Assembly: GCF_937898475.1 (NCBI RefSeq)
Contig: NZ_CALEJS010000041.1
Coordinates: 124,001 to 188,000 of the forward strand
Reading direction: 5' to 3'
From: an uncultured Chitinophaga sp.
Lineage (GTDB): Bacteria > Bacteroidota > Bacteroidia > Chitinophagales > Chitinophagaceae
DNA: 64,000 nt
In this document: positions 1 through 9,342 of the stretch, piece by piece
Layout of the letters: the number at the start of each line of letters is the position of its first letter
How positions within the stretch are numbered: position 1 is the stretch's first letter
Position numbers and translations under genes: made by a program
Notes under the pieces: generated by a model
Told to the model about the DNA's origin: nothing
Seen by the model: the letters and a program-made list of their open reading frames with translations, nothing else
Databases searched by the model: none

Positions 1-697
1 GCATCAGGCAGCGTGTGGCAAGCGACAGGCGGATGTTCTCCATTTTGCCCTTGCGGGAGTACACCCCTCCCGGATGGCGGCGATAGTGCGCCCCTATAAA
101 TCCGAGTTTGGCGATCTTGCCATGCGAGGACAAGAGGCCCAGCAAAAAAGCATCGCCATTGAAACATTTCAGAAATTCGTCGGGGTAGTGCGTAAGGCAG
201 TTCCTGAACATCATGGACAAGGGCGGTACATGAAGATGGAAAAAGTCTTTCCATCCAAACAGCTGTACATCCGCCTCCACGGTTGCAGGTGTTATCAGCA
301 CATTGTCTTTATCCACCCGGTTCACATAATGATAACACAGTACATAGTCTGGATGCGCCTCCAGGAAATCCACCTGCTTCTGCAGTTTATGGGGGTCGGT
401 CCAGTAATCATCTCCTTCACAGATAGCTATATATTTTCCACGGGCAGCATTCCTGACGCGTATGCCGTTCTTTCTTGCACCCACATTTTCGTCTGATGTG
501 ATCAGGGTGATTAGGCCCGGGTATTGTTTAACATACTCACCGATCACCTTGCGGGTATTATCGGTGGAACAGTCTTCCCCGATAATTATCTCATACGGAA
601 AGGAGGTTTCCTGCATAAGAAATCCTTCAATAGCCTGTGCTATGTATTTCTCATGGTTGTAGGTAATGCAGGTGATACTTACTAACGGAGCTTCCAT
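1..697 (-). CDS. Glycosyltransferase family 2 (partial, runs off left edge)
   Basis: This is an inverting GT-A glycosyltransferase that probably adds one sugar to the lipid-linked repeat unit of the exopolysaccharide, on the cytoplasmic side of the inner membrane. The visible 232 residues start with the family beta-strand SITCITYNHEKY (residues 8-19), followed by GEDCSTDNT (40-48, UDP-binding) and EGDDYWTDP (94-102, the DxD-type metal site). The start is the ATG at 697-695. The C-terminus lies beyond base 1. It is the last visible gene of the minus-strand polysaccharide operon, 23 bp after the pyruvyl-transferase-like gene. The acceptor and donor sugars cannot be told from sequence. Confidence 0.85.
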   Translation of the reverse strand, partial: MEAPLVSITCITYNHEKYIAQAIEGFLMQETSFPYEIIIGEDCSTDNTRKVIGEYVKQYPGLITLITSDENVGARKNGIRVRNAARGKYIAICEGDDYWTDPHKLQKQVDFLEAHPDYVLCYHYVNRVDKDNVLITPATVEADVQLFGWKDFFHLHVPPLSMMFRNCLTHYPDEFLKCFNGDAFLLGLLSSHGKIAKLGFIGAHYRRHPGGVYSRKGKMENIRLSLATRCLM

Positions 698-720
698 ATC
701 CAGTGATTTATTGTAATAAA

Positions 721-1791
721 CTATATCGTGATCAATGAGATACGTTCCTTAATCTGTTCAAAAGCGGTCCGTGTATCCTGGTGCAGCCGCTGGTTTATAC
801 TTTTCAGCTGCTGCCGCAGGGCATCCCGGTTGGTCTCCAGCTGCTGTACCAGGGCTGTACAATTGTCTACAAAATGCGGATCATGCACGCTGATGTTGTA
901 TGCTGCCAGGCCCAGTTTTTCCATCAGGCCCCTGTGCTTGGGATGGTTCTCCAGGGAGATAACCGGCACGTTAAAACAGATGGGCACTATTTGTCCGTGC
1001 CCTCTCATTGCCAGTGCGTATTCTGCATACTGGTACCAGGCTACTGCCTTATCGGAATGATCAAAGGCATATTTGCCGAAATCCCACACCGCTGTATTGT
1101 CCAGGCCCTGCGCCACTTCTTCAGAGAGGCTGACATCCGCCAGGACATGCGGTGCCAGGATCACCTTGCAGCGGGGTGTAATAGCCCGTACAACGGCCCG
1201 GATATTCTCCACGAAGCTGTTGTATGCATCCCCTTTACCGAAACGGTACTCCGGTTTATCATTGGCCAGCTGCAGAATGACGTAAGGTTCTTTTTCAGGC
1301 CGCTCGTAATACGTGTTCAGATGTACAAAAAATCCGGGGTCTGGTATTTCCGGCACATCGATGCCTGTTTGCTCTTTCAGCCTTTCATAGCTGCCGTCAT
1401 TGCGGATGGAAAAGTAAGCAGCATGAGCCAGGGTCTCTTTCAGGTGCTCCACCCCATGAGGCGGAATACCCTGTTCGTCTTTAAAATAATTATAGCCTAC
1501 ACCGTAAACAATGAAGGGAATCTTTATCTTGCTGATGTTTTCCTTATCAATCAGCCAGAACCAGCCGTTCGGCCAGTGAGCGCCGTGAATGATGCCGCCG
1601 CCGCCTATCACCAGCAGGTCGTAATTCCTGTTAATAACGTCAATAAAGTACTCGTTGAAAACGGTTCCCTGCAGGTTGGTCTCTCCGATCAGGTCTACAT
1701 CCAGGTATTCGCGCAGCAGGTTCTTGACGCCGATGCCCAGCGCATAATCACCGATATTGTAGTTCAGGCAGTATGTGTGTAAGATCCTCAT
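721..1791 (-). CDS. Polysaccharide pyruvyl transferase family protein
   Basis: This 356-residue protein belongs to the PS_pyruv_trans (CsaB/WcaK-like) family, whose members transfer pyruvate from phosphoenolpyruvate to sugar hydroxyls as ketals or, in some members, act as other polysaccharide-modifying transferases. Seen: N-terminal NIGDYALGIGV (residues 12-22), the glycine-rich LLVIGGGGIIHG, and a C-terminal RGHGQIVPICFNVPVISLENHPK segment split by family-typical AMRGHGQ. It lies 12 bp downstream of the ATP-grasp/HAD gene in the exopolysaccharide operon, so pyruvylation or a similar decoration of the repeat unit is the likely job. The exact substrate is not predictable. Confidence 0.8.
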   Translation of the reverse strand: MRILHTYCLNYNIGDYALGIGVKNLLREYLDVDLIGETNLQGTVFNEYFIDVINRNYDLLVIGGGGIIHGAHWPNGWFWLIDKENISKIKIPFIVYGVGYNYFKDEQGIPPHGVEHLKETLAHAAYFSIRNDGSYERLKEQTGIDVPEIPDPGFFVHLNTYYERPEKEPYVILQLANDKPEYRFGKGDAYNSFVENIRAVVRAITPRCKVILAPHVLADVSLSEEVAQGLDNTAVWDFGKYAFDHSDKAVAWYQYAEYALAMRGHGQIVPICFNVPVISLENHPKHRGLMEKLGLAAYNISVHDPHFVDNCTALVQQLETNRDALRQQLKSINQRLHQDTRTAFEQIKERISLITI

Positions 1792-1803
1792 TGTATGGTT
1801 TTA

Positions 1804-3084
1804 TTAGTCCAGTAAACATTCAATATTATCCGGGGCAAATACAGGTATATGCAAATGCTGATGCACCTGGAACCTCTCTGCGAAAGAGTCATCTATGAAT
1901 ATGGCTCCTTCGGGGTCTATATAGCGGTACTTGCAATCTTCTTTAGGCAGATGAATGATCTCATCGAAAATATTCAGCAGGCGGTAACGGGCCAGGGTAT
2001 CCTCCACTACCCTGTCGTGCTTTGTGATGAGCATGATCTTGATACCTTTATTGAGGAACTGGTACAGTAAAGCTACCAGCTGTACGTTCACCTGCCCGTT
2101 CAGCAGCAGGCAATCATCAAAATCCACATAGGCCTTCGTGATATCCAGCCGCACCTTGTACTTATTGTCCAGGGCGCGGTCCAGCTCTATGGGATAGTCA
2201 TTGTGAAACACATTCACTTTATGACCAAATGCGTCAAAGATGCTGAGCAGGGCAAAGTTTACCCCCAGGTTGCGATAGAGGGAAGATGAGCCGGCCAGCC
2301 TGCTGGCTATTTCCAGCAATACCAGCTCGCCTGCCGCGCTTTCCTTTACCTGGTAAAACCAGGCGCCTCTTAATGGAAGGTGATCATTGATTTTTTGTGC
2401 AATGGCCGTAAACTCTTCCAGGCGTTCGCTCACGGGTACGGTATGCACGCTGATACCATTGCTGATACGTTTGCGTTTACGGGGCCGTGAGAACAGTAAC
2501 TGCCCTTCGCTGTTACTGAAGCAGTCTACCGTGTACTCTTCTCCCGGCAGGTTTTCCAGTATCAGCGAATGCGGATATTCTACCAGGTGCTGCCGCCCCT
2601 GCACTTCCGTGAGGACCAGTTTAACGCCGCGGGAGCCGTAGCCCACTTCCGGCTTTATGAACACCGGGTATTGCTGAACCTCGTCCAGCGAAGAGAACAT
2701 GCCCGGTACGCGGATGATATCCTTAAAATATTCGTAAGTCTTTTTCTTGGACAGGCAGATTTCTGTAGTGGCCACGGGAGAAGCAATGACCTTACAGCCA
2801 ATCTCATCCTCCGCCAGCGACAGCCGCGTGATCACCGCGTCCATGGAAGGATAGATGGCGTCTATATGATGAGCCGCCACAATGGCTCGGATGGCCGGAA
2901 TAAACCCGGGATCATCCACAAAAGGCACGCTGTTCACATAGTTAGGATATACAAACCTGCCGTGGTCTTCAATACTGCTGGCGCCCAGCAGGTTGACATG
3001 CACGGAATACTGCAGGGAACGATACAGTTCCAGGCCTATTTCTGAGCCGCAGGGAAACACCAGTATGTTGTATCTTTTATTCAT
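1804..3084 (-). CDS. ATP-grasp domain protein fused to a C-terminal HAD-like phosphatase domain
   Basis: This 426-residue protein combines two enzymes. Residues about 1-300 are an ATP-grasp ligase of the carbamoyl-phosphate-synthase-like type: an N-terminal pre-ATP-grasp Rossmann part (LVFPCGSEIGLEL), then FIKPEVGYGSRGVKLV (the lysine and glycine loop over ATP), ENLPGEEYTVDCF and LLEIASRLAGSSS (metal/ATP ligands). Residues about 318-426 look like a small HAD phosphatase: AYVDFDDCLLLNG (motif I, Asp321 and Asp323), IMLITKHDR (motif II position) and AIFIDDSFAE (motif IV acidic pair, 398-399). It sits in the capsule operon between the aminotransferase and the pyruvyl transferase. ATP-grasp enzymes join an acid to an amine, so an acyl or aminoacyl decoration of an amino sugar is a reasonable inference; the HAD partner's substrate is unknown. 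Confidence 0.8.
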   Translation of the reverse strand: MNKRYNILVFPCGSEIGLELYRSLQYSVHVNLLGASSIEDHGRFVYPNYVNSVPFVDDPGFIPAIRAIVAAHHIDAIYPSMDAVITRLSLAEDEIGCKVIASPVATTEICLSKKKTYEYFKDIIRVPGMFSSLDEVQQYPVFIKPEVGYGSRGVKLVLTEVQGRQHLVEYPHSLILENLPGEEYTVDCFSNSEGQLLFSRPRKRKRISNGISVHTVPVSERLEEFTAIAQKINDHLPLRGAWFYQVKESAAGELVLLEIASRLAGSSSLYRNLGVNFALLSIFDAFGHKVNVFHNDYPIELDRALDNKYKVRLDITKAYVDFDDCLLLNGQVNVQLVALLYQFLNKGIKIMLITKHDRVVEDTLARYRLLNIFDEIIHLPKEDCKYRYIDPEGAIFIDDSFAERFQVHQHLHIPVFAPDNIECLLD

Positions 3085-3088
3085 CCGG

Positions 3089-4171
3089 TCAGTTATTTTG
3101 TACCCGAAGTATCAGGCGCATGGTAAGATCAATCTCTTCCTTACCCAGTGAATAATACATCGGCAAACAGATCACCCGGCGGGCAATATCCTCTGTTACC
3201 GGCATCGATACCTTACTCACGTAAGGCAGGATGTTGGATAATGCAGGATAGAAATACCGGCGGGGAAAGACGTTGTTATTGTTCAGTGTTTTTATACACC
3301 TGAGCAGCAGCTCCTCACTTTCAAACACCAGCGGGTAATAAGCGTAATTGTAATCAGTACCCGGTGTAATAGCCGGTTTGAAGGCCTTCAGATACTGGAG
3401 GTAAGTATCATAATGTGCGGCCGCTTCCTTTCTCTTTTTCAGTATTTCTTCTATATACCGGAGGTTGACCAGCCCCATGGCAGCATGGAACTCGCAGCTT
3501 TTGCCGTTGATGCCCAGTTCTGCAAATGCTTCCGGACCATTGTGCCCGAAGTTGCGCATAAAGGCCATTTTCTTCAGCAGTTCAGCGTCCCGGGTAAACA
3601 CCGCGCCACCTTCTATGGTGTGAAACAGTTTGGTGGCGTGAAAGCTGGTGGTGCTGACATCCCCATACTCAAACACAGACCTGCCTTTGTAGCGGGTGCC
3701 GAAGCCATGCGCTGCATCGTAGATCACTTTCAGGTTGTGCCGCTGTGCAATGTCATCAATAGCGCTGATATTGCAGGCATTGCCGTAGACGTGGGTAGCC
3801 AGGATGGCCACGGTGTTGGGTGTGATGGCCGCTTCAATACCTGCAGGATCTATGGTCAGGGTTTGAGGATCAATATCAGCGAACACCGGCGTGCAACCTT
3901 CCCAGACAATGCTGCTGGTGGTAGCCACATAGGAGAACGGCGTGGTAATGATCTCTCCCTTCAGCTCCAGGGCTTTTATGGCCAGCTGCAGGGCAATCGT
4001 GCCATTGGAAAGGAATAAGAGGTGCTTCACCTGGAGATAGCGTTTGAGGCTCAGCTCAAAATCATTTACCAGGGGGCCGTTATTTGTGAGCCATTCGCGC
4101 TCCCAGATCCCTTTTATGTACTGTTCATATTCTTCCCGCGGTGGAAGAAAAGGCTTTGTAACTAATATCAT
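3089..4171 (-). CDS. DegT/DnrJ/EryC1/StrS family sugar aminotransferase
   Basis: PLP-dependent aminotransferase that would convert a nucleotide-linked keto-sugar to an amino-sugar, using glutamate or glutamine as amino donor. Seen in 360 residues: LSNGTIALQLAIKAL (PLP phosphate site), TTPFSYVATTSSI, ATHVYGN, VIYDAAHGFG (Asp that pairs with the pyridine nitrogen) and SFHATKLFHTIEGG, where the lysine at about residue 180 forms the Schiff base. The keto-sugar substrate could come from the WbpM-like dehydratase of the same operon. Its ATG overlaps the stop of the flippase gene by 4 bp (ATGA), which implies translational coupling. The sugar product is not predictable. Confidence 0.9.
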   Translation of the reverse strand: MILVTKPFLPPREEYEQYIKGIWEREWLTNNGPLVNDFELSLKRYLQVKHLLFLSNGTIALQLAIKALELKGEIITTPFSYVATTSSIVWEGCTPVFADIDPQTLTIDPAGIEAAITPNTVAILATHVYGNACNISAIDDIAQRHNLKVIYDAAHGFGTRYKGRSVFEYGDVSTTSFHATKLFHTIEGGAVFTRDAELLKKMAFMRNFGHNGPEAFAELGINGKSCEFHAAMGLVNLRYIEEILKKRKEAAAHYDTYLQYLKAFKPAITPGTDYNYAYYPLVFESEELLLRCIKTLNNNNVFPRRYFYPALSNILPYVSKVSMPVTEDIARRVICLPMYYSLGKEEIDLTMRLILRVQNN

Positions 4172-5610
4172 CTTTTAAAAACTAGTTGTCTGAGATCAAT
4201 GATTACCGTCATACGTGTCAGATAGCTCATACTCAGATACAGGGAGAAATAGGCCGCTCCTACGGTGAGGATCCGGGCAATATCGCCGGCGTGAAGCGGT
4301 TCCAGGAGGTAGCGGTCCAATGCCCAGGATAATACCGCAGGCAGGATGGTCAGCAGGAAAATGGGCAGCAGCTCGCGGAGCTGATCCTGCAGTGAAAAGT
4401 CAATCAGGCGGCCGCTATACCAGGAATTGACCACAAAGGAGAAAACAGAAGACAGCACCTGGAAGTACAGCAGCCCGTAGATGCCGAAGGGGATCACACA
4501 AAATATCCCGACAGTAGTAAAGGCCTTCTTAACAACTTCGAGTTTAAAGAACAGGTCGCTACGGCCTTTTACATTCAGGATATTCAGGTTATAGTATTGT
4601 AAAGGGAACAGTATGCCACATGCGCAGAGAATGCGGAAATAAGGCACGGCAGGCAGCCACTTTTCCGTCAGCAGTACCCTGAACAGCGGCTCCGCAATGA
4701 TAGCCAGGACGATCATTACGGGGGTTGTCCAGAAAATCACCTGCTGCATCAGCCTGCGGTATACACTTTTCAGGCGCTTATCATCATCCCGGATGGTAGC
4801 AAACATGGGGTAAGTCACCTTGTTCAGGGCGGCAGAGAGGTTCTGCACCGGGAACATCTGCATGGTCTGGGCCCTTGTATAATAGCCCAGCTGTGTTGCC
4901 GAAAAGTATTTACCGATGATAAGGTTATAGATATTGGTGTATACCGCGTTGAGCAAACCGGACAGGGTAAGTTTGTAGCCGAACCTGAAATGGTGTTTAA
5001 AGCAGCTCCAGTCAAATATCAGGCTGGGCCGCCAGCCGGTAAAGATCCAGTGCTGTACGGTAAACAGGAAGGCCTGTACAAGGTTCATCCATACCAAACT
5101 CCACACGCCGTAACCCCAGTATGCCAGCAGAATACCGGTGACACCGCCTCCTATCACAGAGGGTATCTGCATGAACATCTGGGCCCTGAAATTCATCTCT
5201 TTTGTGAGGCGGGTGGTCTGTACGCCTATAAAGGCGCGGAGCAGGAAAGAGATGGTATATACCCGGATGATGGCGCTGAGACTATCCTGCTGGTAAAAAC
5301 GGGCTATCAATGGTGCGGAAGCAAACAGTATGGCATAGATCACGAAACTTCCGGCCAGGTTGATAAAGAAAACAGTAGAATAATCCCGCTGACTGGCATC
5401 GGGGGTTCTTATCAGAGAAGACGTAAGGCCGCTATCGACCAGTGAATTACCGATCGAGATAAAGATGGTCAGCATGCCTATCAGGCCAAATTCTGCGGGG
5501 AGCAGTATTCTTGCCAGAATGATCTGCACCACAAAATTTATAAACTGGACACTGAACTGCTGACTGATGGTCCAGAATAAACCGGTTATTGTTTTCTCTT
5601 TTAAGCTCAT
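4168..5610 (-). CDS. Wzx-like polysaccharide flippase (MOP superfamily)
   Basis: Inner-membrane protein that would flip the undecaprenyl-linked oligosaccharide from the cytoplasmic to the periplasmic face. The sequence begins MSLKEKTITGLFWTISQQF, typical of the lipopolysaccharide-biosynthesis branch of the MOP family, and then alternates about 12-14 hydrophobic segments with short basic loops. I chose the ATG at 5610; an ATG at 5637 is also open but would overlap the preceding dehydrogenase gene by 14 bp and add nine polar residues not typical of the family. The presence of a flippase together with Wza- and Wzc-like genes suggests a Wzy-dependent pathway; the polymerase itself is not in this window. 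Confidence 0.88.
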   Translation of the reverse strand: MSLKEKTITGLFWTISQQFSVQFINFVVQIILARILLPAEFGLIGMLTIFISIGNSLVDSGLTSSLIRTPDASQRDYSTVFFINLAGSFVIYAILFASAPLIARFYQQDSLSAIIRVYTISFLLRAFIGVQTTRLTKEMNFRAQMFMQIPSVIGGGVTGILLAYWGYGVWSLVWMNLVQAFLFTVQHWIFTGWRPSLIFDWSCFKHHFRFGYKLTLSGLLNAVYTNIYNLIIGKYFSATQLGYYTRAQTMQMFPVQNLSAALNKVTYPMFATIRDDDKRLKSVYRRLMQQVIFWTTPVMIVLAIIAEPLFRVLLTEKWLPAVPYFRILCACGILFPLQYYNLNILNVKGRSDLFFKLEVVKKAFTTVGIFCVIPFGIYGLLYFQVLSSVFSFVVNSWYSGRLIDFSLQDQLRELLPIFLLTILPAVLSWALDRYLLEPLHAGDIARILTVGAAYFSLYLSMSYLTRMTVIIDLRQLVFKR

Positions 5611-5623
5611 TATTTGTTGTCGT

Positions 5624-6913
5624 CTACAACCTGGCATCTACCAGGGATTTCTCCAGGAATGCCTTGGCATCGAAAATGATAGCGTCGTGTCCGTTCTTGA
5701 GCGCATGGTAATCTATTTTCCTGAACTCGTCATGCGCTACCGCCAGGAGCACCGCATCGTACTGGCGATGCACGCCATCTACCAGCTGAAGGCCATATTC
5801 CTCCGTTACTTCCGCCCTGCTGGCATGCGGGTCGTACACATCCACGTGCATACCGAATTCAACCAGCTCACGGTAAATGTCAATTACTTTGGAATTGCGT
5901 ATATCAGGACAGTTCTCCTTGAAGGTGATACCCAGTATAAGGGCCCTGCCGCCTTCTACGCGGCGCCCTTTCTTTACCATCAGTTTGATGATCTTGTTGG
6001 CTACAAAGATGCCCATCATATCATTTACCCGCCTGCCGCTGAGGATCACCTGGGGATGATAGCCTACGGCCTCCGCTTTATGCGCCAGGTAGTAAGGATC
6101 CACGCTGATGCAATGGCCGCCTACCAGGCCGGGCCTGAACTTGAGGAAGTTCCATTTGGTACCTGCCGCATCCAGCACATCATTGGTATCTATACCAATG
6201 CGGTCAAAGATGAGGGCCAGTTCATTGACAAAAGAGATATTCACATCGCGCTGGGCATTCTCTATTGCCTTGGCGGCTTCTGCTACCTTGATGCAGGTGG
6301 CTTTATGCGTACCGGCTTTGATAATGCTTTTGTACAGCTGGTCAATATACTCCGCCACTTCAGGGGTGGAACCGGAAGTGATCTTTTTAATGGTAGTAAG
6401 GGTATTCACTTTATCGCCCGGCACAATGCGTTCGGGGGAATATCCAACAAAGAAGTCGGTATTGAAGCGCAGGCCCGAAGCCTTCTCCAGCACGGGTACA
6501 CAATCTTCTTCTGTGCAGCCGGGATACACCGTGGATTCGTAGATAACAATGTCGCCCTCTTTTAGTACGCCGCCCAGCATTTCAGAAGCGCGCAGCAGGG
6601 GGCGAAGGTCGGGCGCGTTAAAACGGTCAATCGGGGTGGGCACGGTGACAATGAACACATTGTAGTTGTGCAGCTCTTCAATGTTATCGGAAAAGCAGAG
6701 ACCTATGCCCTTGCCTTCCTGTCTTTTGGCCATGGCTGTTTTCATGCCTTCCAGGTCGGCCTCCAGGGTATGGTCGCGGCCACTTCTCAGTTCTGTTACC
6801 CGCCTGGTGTTGATGTCAAAGCCAAGTGTCTGATACTGCTTGCCGAATTCGATCGCGAGGGGAAGGCCAACGTATCCCAGACCGATAACGGCAATTTTCG
6901 TTTCCTGGTTCAT
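5624..6913 (-). CDS. Nucleotide sugar dehydrogenase (TviB/WbpO-like UDP-HexNAc 6-dehydrogenase)
   Basis: NAD-dependent four-electron dehydrogenase that oxidises C6 of a UDP-N-acetylhexosamine to the uronic acid. Seen in 429 residues: IAVIGLGYVGLPLAIEFGKQ split by the Rossmann GxGxxG (residues 8-19), IYESTVYPGCTEEDC, ENAQRDVNISFVNELA, and GGHCISVDPYYLAHKA, where the cysteine at about residue 269 is the catalytic thiol. The TVYPG and SVDPYYL wording resembles the TviB/WbpO/WbpA group rather than UDP-glucose dehydrogenase (Ugd), but the exact substrate (GlcNAc, GalNAc) is an inference. The next gene's likely start lies 13 bp downstream of its stop. It supplies an acidic sugar to the operon's polymer. 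Confidence 0.9.
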   Translation of the reverse strand: MNQETKIAVIGLGYVGLPLAIEFGKQYQTLGFDINTRRVTELRSGRDHTLEADLEGMKTAMAKRQEGKGIGLCFSDNIEELHNYNVFIVTVPTPIDRFNAPDLRPLLRASEMLGGVLKEGDIVIYESTVYPGCTEEDCVPVLEKASGLRFNTDFFVGYSPERIVPGDKVNTLTTIKKITSGSTPEVAEYIDQLYKSIIKAGTHKATCIKVAEAAKAIENAQRDVNISFVNELALIFDRIGIDTNDVLDAAGTKWNFLKFRPGLVGGHCISVDPYYLAHKAEAVGYHPQVILSGRRVNDMMGIFVANKIIKLMVKKGRRVEGGRALILGITFKENCPDIRNSKVIDIYRELVEFGMHVDVYDPHASRAEVTEEYGLQLVDGVHRQYDAVLLAVAHDEFRKIDYHALKNGHDAIIFDAKAFLEKSLVDARL

Positions 6914-6938
6914 ATGAAGGGTTTGTTTTTTACTGGTT

Positions 6939-9332
6939 TTACCTTTTGAATGTCAGTCTCATTTTCCGCGCTAAACTCCTGCTGGCATGCTCGTTTGTAT
7001 ATCCATAATTATATCCGTACTGGTAACCATAGCCATAACCGTATCCACTGCCGGCTTTCACATCATTCACCACCAGGTTCATCCGGGGCAGCTTGCCCTG
7101 CTGATACAGCTCTTTTGACAGCTGCAGTTGCTGTTTAAAAGTGTATCCCTGGCGCACCAGGTAAAGCGTTACATCTGCCAGGTAACCCAGCAGTTGTGCA
7201 TCGGTTACGAGGCCCACAGGGGCGGTATCTATCACGATATAGTCAAACTGTTTACGCAGCTCTGCAAAGAGCTGCTTGGTGGTATCCAGCAGCAGCAGCT
7301 CCGCCGGGTTGGGCGGAACTGGTCCGGAGGGGATCACCCAGCAATTCTCATGAATGCCGGAAGGCTGCACCAGCTGCGAGAAGGAAGTCTTACCGATCAC
7401 GTAGGTGCTGAAACCCTGTTTATTGTTCAGCTTCAGCTTTTCTGATATCTTGGGTTTGCGCAGATCAAGCTCCATCAGCACTACTTTCTTACCGGATAAG
7501 GCCAGCGTGGCGGCCAGGTTGGTTGCTACAAAAGACTTGCCTTCGCCGCTCATGCTGGAGGTAAGCAGGATCACTTTTTCCTGTGCGCCGGACAGCAGGA
7601 ACTGCAGGTTGGTGCGCATGGCACGGAACTGTTCTGCAATAGGCGTAACGGTATCATTACCCACCACCACCTCATCGTGTTCCCTGGTATGGCCTACTTC
7701 AGACAAAATGGGCACCGGGGTACCGGCGGTAATATCCTGTTTTCTCCGTACGCGCCTGTTGAGCAGGTCTTTCAGGTACAGGATAACAGCGGGAAGGATA
7801 ATGCCCAGCATGAAGCATACCAGGTAGGTAAGCGTACGTTTAGGCATGGCCGGGATAGCGCCGCTCTTGGCAGGATCTATGATCCTGGCCACGGCGAGGT
7901 TGGACGATTTGGAGATGGCAGACTCTTCGCGCTTCTTCAGCAGGAAAAGATACAGCTCCTGTTTGATGGCCTGCTGACGCGAATAATCCAGGAACACACG
8001 TTCTTTCGCAGGCACCTGTTGTATCTTCTGGTCCAGCTGGCCGGACCTGCCCTTCAGCTCTGCAATACTGGCCTGCAGGCCACTTTTGAAAGATGCCAGG
8101 TTACTGCGCAGGTCTTCACGCAGGTTCTTCAGCTGCAGGTCTATATTCTGTACCAGCGGGTTGGAAGGCGTGCTGGAGATCAGCAGGCGTTCGCGTTCCA
8201 CCTGGAAGTTATTGTACTTCTGTACCAGGGCTACAAAGGTGGGGTCCTGCAATACGAGAGAAGACGGCACAATACGCTTGTTATTGTTCTCATCACCAAT
8301 GTATTGTTCCAGGGTGTTCACCACACTCAGCTTAACCTCCTGTTCTGTAAGTTGCCTGTTAAAATCGCCGGTGCTGTTAATGAGCAGTTTGGATTGCTCT
8401 GTAATATCTGCCAGCTGGTTGGCTTGTTTAAACTGCTGAATGTCTTTTTCCACCCCCATTAATTCCCGGCTAACGAGGGCCAGACGGTTATCCACAAACG
8501 CAATGGTGCTGTCTGCAATGCGGTTCTTTACTTCCACGCTGGCTTTGAGATAAGCGTTGATCAGCTCATTGAGGATGGCCTCTCCCTTTGCAGGAATGGC
8601 GGTGGCCAGCTGCAGGTCTATTGTGCTCACCTGTTTATTGGGAATGCTGACGCTGAACTTACGCTGGTAGTTGGCTACTGCTGCATCTATTGAAACCAGC
8701 TTAATGATGTATGGTTCCGTTACCAGGGGGTAGTAGGTTCTGCGCTCCAGCTGGATGATACCTTCAGGCAGGTGAATGGTATCACCCCAGTTCCTTTCTA
8801 TTTCAGGTTTATTTTCACGGCCAAAGCTGAATTTCTTTTCACTGAGCGGCGTTATCTGGTACTGCACTTCTTCCAGGCTGTCGCGGACATTGAGCCAGCG
8901 CGCAATGAAGGGCACCCGGCGGTACAGCTCGCTGGTCTTAACACGGCCTTCATGCCAGTAAGAAACATTGAGCTGCAGGTTCCTGACTACCTGCTCCATC
9001 AGGGAACGGGACTGCAGTATCTCTACTTCGTTGTCTACATTACTTTTATTGGTGAAGATCTGCAGCTGCTGGAGCACTTCATCTCCGGGCACGTTCCCCC
9101 CTTTCTGTTCATCCTGCACCAGGATCTTTGCGCTAATATTATAGGTAGGGGTAGCGTACCTGAGGAACAGCCAGGCGGCAACTAATCCCAGTATGATAAA
9201 AAGTGCGAACCAATACCAGTTTGCAATAAAATTATCGACCACGGTTCTCAGGCTTATCGTTTGCGGTTCCTGTTCCGCTCCGGTCAGATCACCATTCATG
9301 AATGGATATTTTCCATTGGTGTTATGCTGCAT
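6939..9332 (-). CDS. Wzc-like polysaccharide co-polymerase with tyrosine autokinase domain
   Basis: Inner-membrane protein controlling polymer length and export. N-terminal Wzz domain begins after a hydrophobic segment (WFALFIILGLVAAWLFL, about residues 40-56), followed by long coiled regions and a GNVR-type block ending in a second membrane segment (LTYLVCFMLGIILPAVILYL). The cytoplasmic BY-kinase part carries Walker A SSMSGEGKSFVATN (about 590-603), Walker A' VVLMELDLRKPK, and Walker B YIVIDTAPVG (about 697). The tail is a tyrosine cluster, GYGYGYGYQYGYNYGY (about 763-779), the expected autophosphorylation region. Fused architecture as in Proteobacteria Wzc. Follows the Wza-like gene by 10 bp. 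Confidence 0.92.
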   Translation of the reverse strand: MQHNTNGKYPFMNGDLTGAEQEPQTISLRTVVDNFIANWYWFALFIILGLVAAWLFLRYATPTYNISAKILVQDEQKGGNVPGDEVLQQLQIFTNKSNVDNEVEILQSRSLMEQVVRNLQLNVSYWHEGRVKTSELYRRVPFIARWLNVRDSLEEVQYQITPLSEKKFSFGRENKPEIERNWGDTIHLPEGIIQLERRTYYPLVTEPYIIKLVSIDAAVANYQRKFSVSIPNKQVSTIDLQLATAIPAKGEAILNELINAYLKASVEVKNRIADSTIAFVDNRLALVSRELMGVEKDIQQFKQANQLADITEQSKLLINSTGDFNRQLTEQEVKLSVVNTLEQYIGDENNNKRIVPSSLVLQDPTFVALVQKYNNFQVERERLLISSTPSNPLVQNIDLQLKNLREDLRSNLASFKSGLQASIAELKGRSGQLDQKIQQVPAKERVFLDYSRQQAIKQELYLFLLKKREESAISKSSNLAVARIIDPAKSGAIPAMPKRTLTYLVCFMLGIILPAVILYLKDLLNRRVRRKQDITAGTPVPILSEVGHTREHDEVVVGNDTVTPIAEQFRAMRTNLQFLLSGAQEKVILLTSSMSGEGKSFVATNLAATLALSGKKVVLMELDLRKPKISEKLKLNNKQGFSTYVIGKTSFSQLVQPSGIHENCWVIPSGPVPPNPAELLLLDTTKQLFAELRKQFDYIVIDTAPVGLVTDAQLLGYLADVTLYLVRQGYTFKQQLQLSKELYQQGKLPRMNLVVNDVKAGSGYGYGYGYQYGYNYGYTNEHASRSLARKMRLTFKR

Positions 9333-9342
9333 AGCAAAATCA

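Noticed and set aside
4168..5637. Longer start for the flippase (ATG 5637)
   Set aside because: Adds nine polar residues and overlaps the upstream gene; MSLKEK at 5610 is the family-like start.
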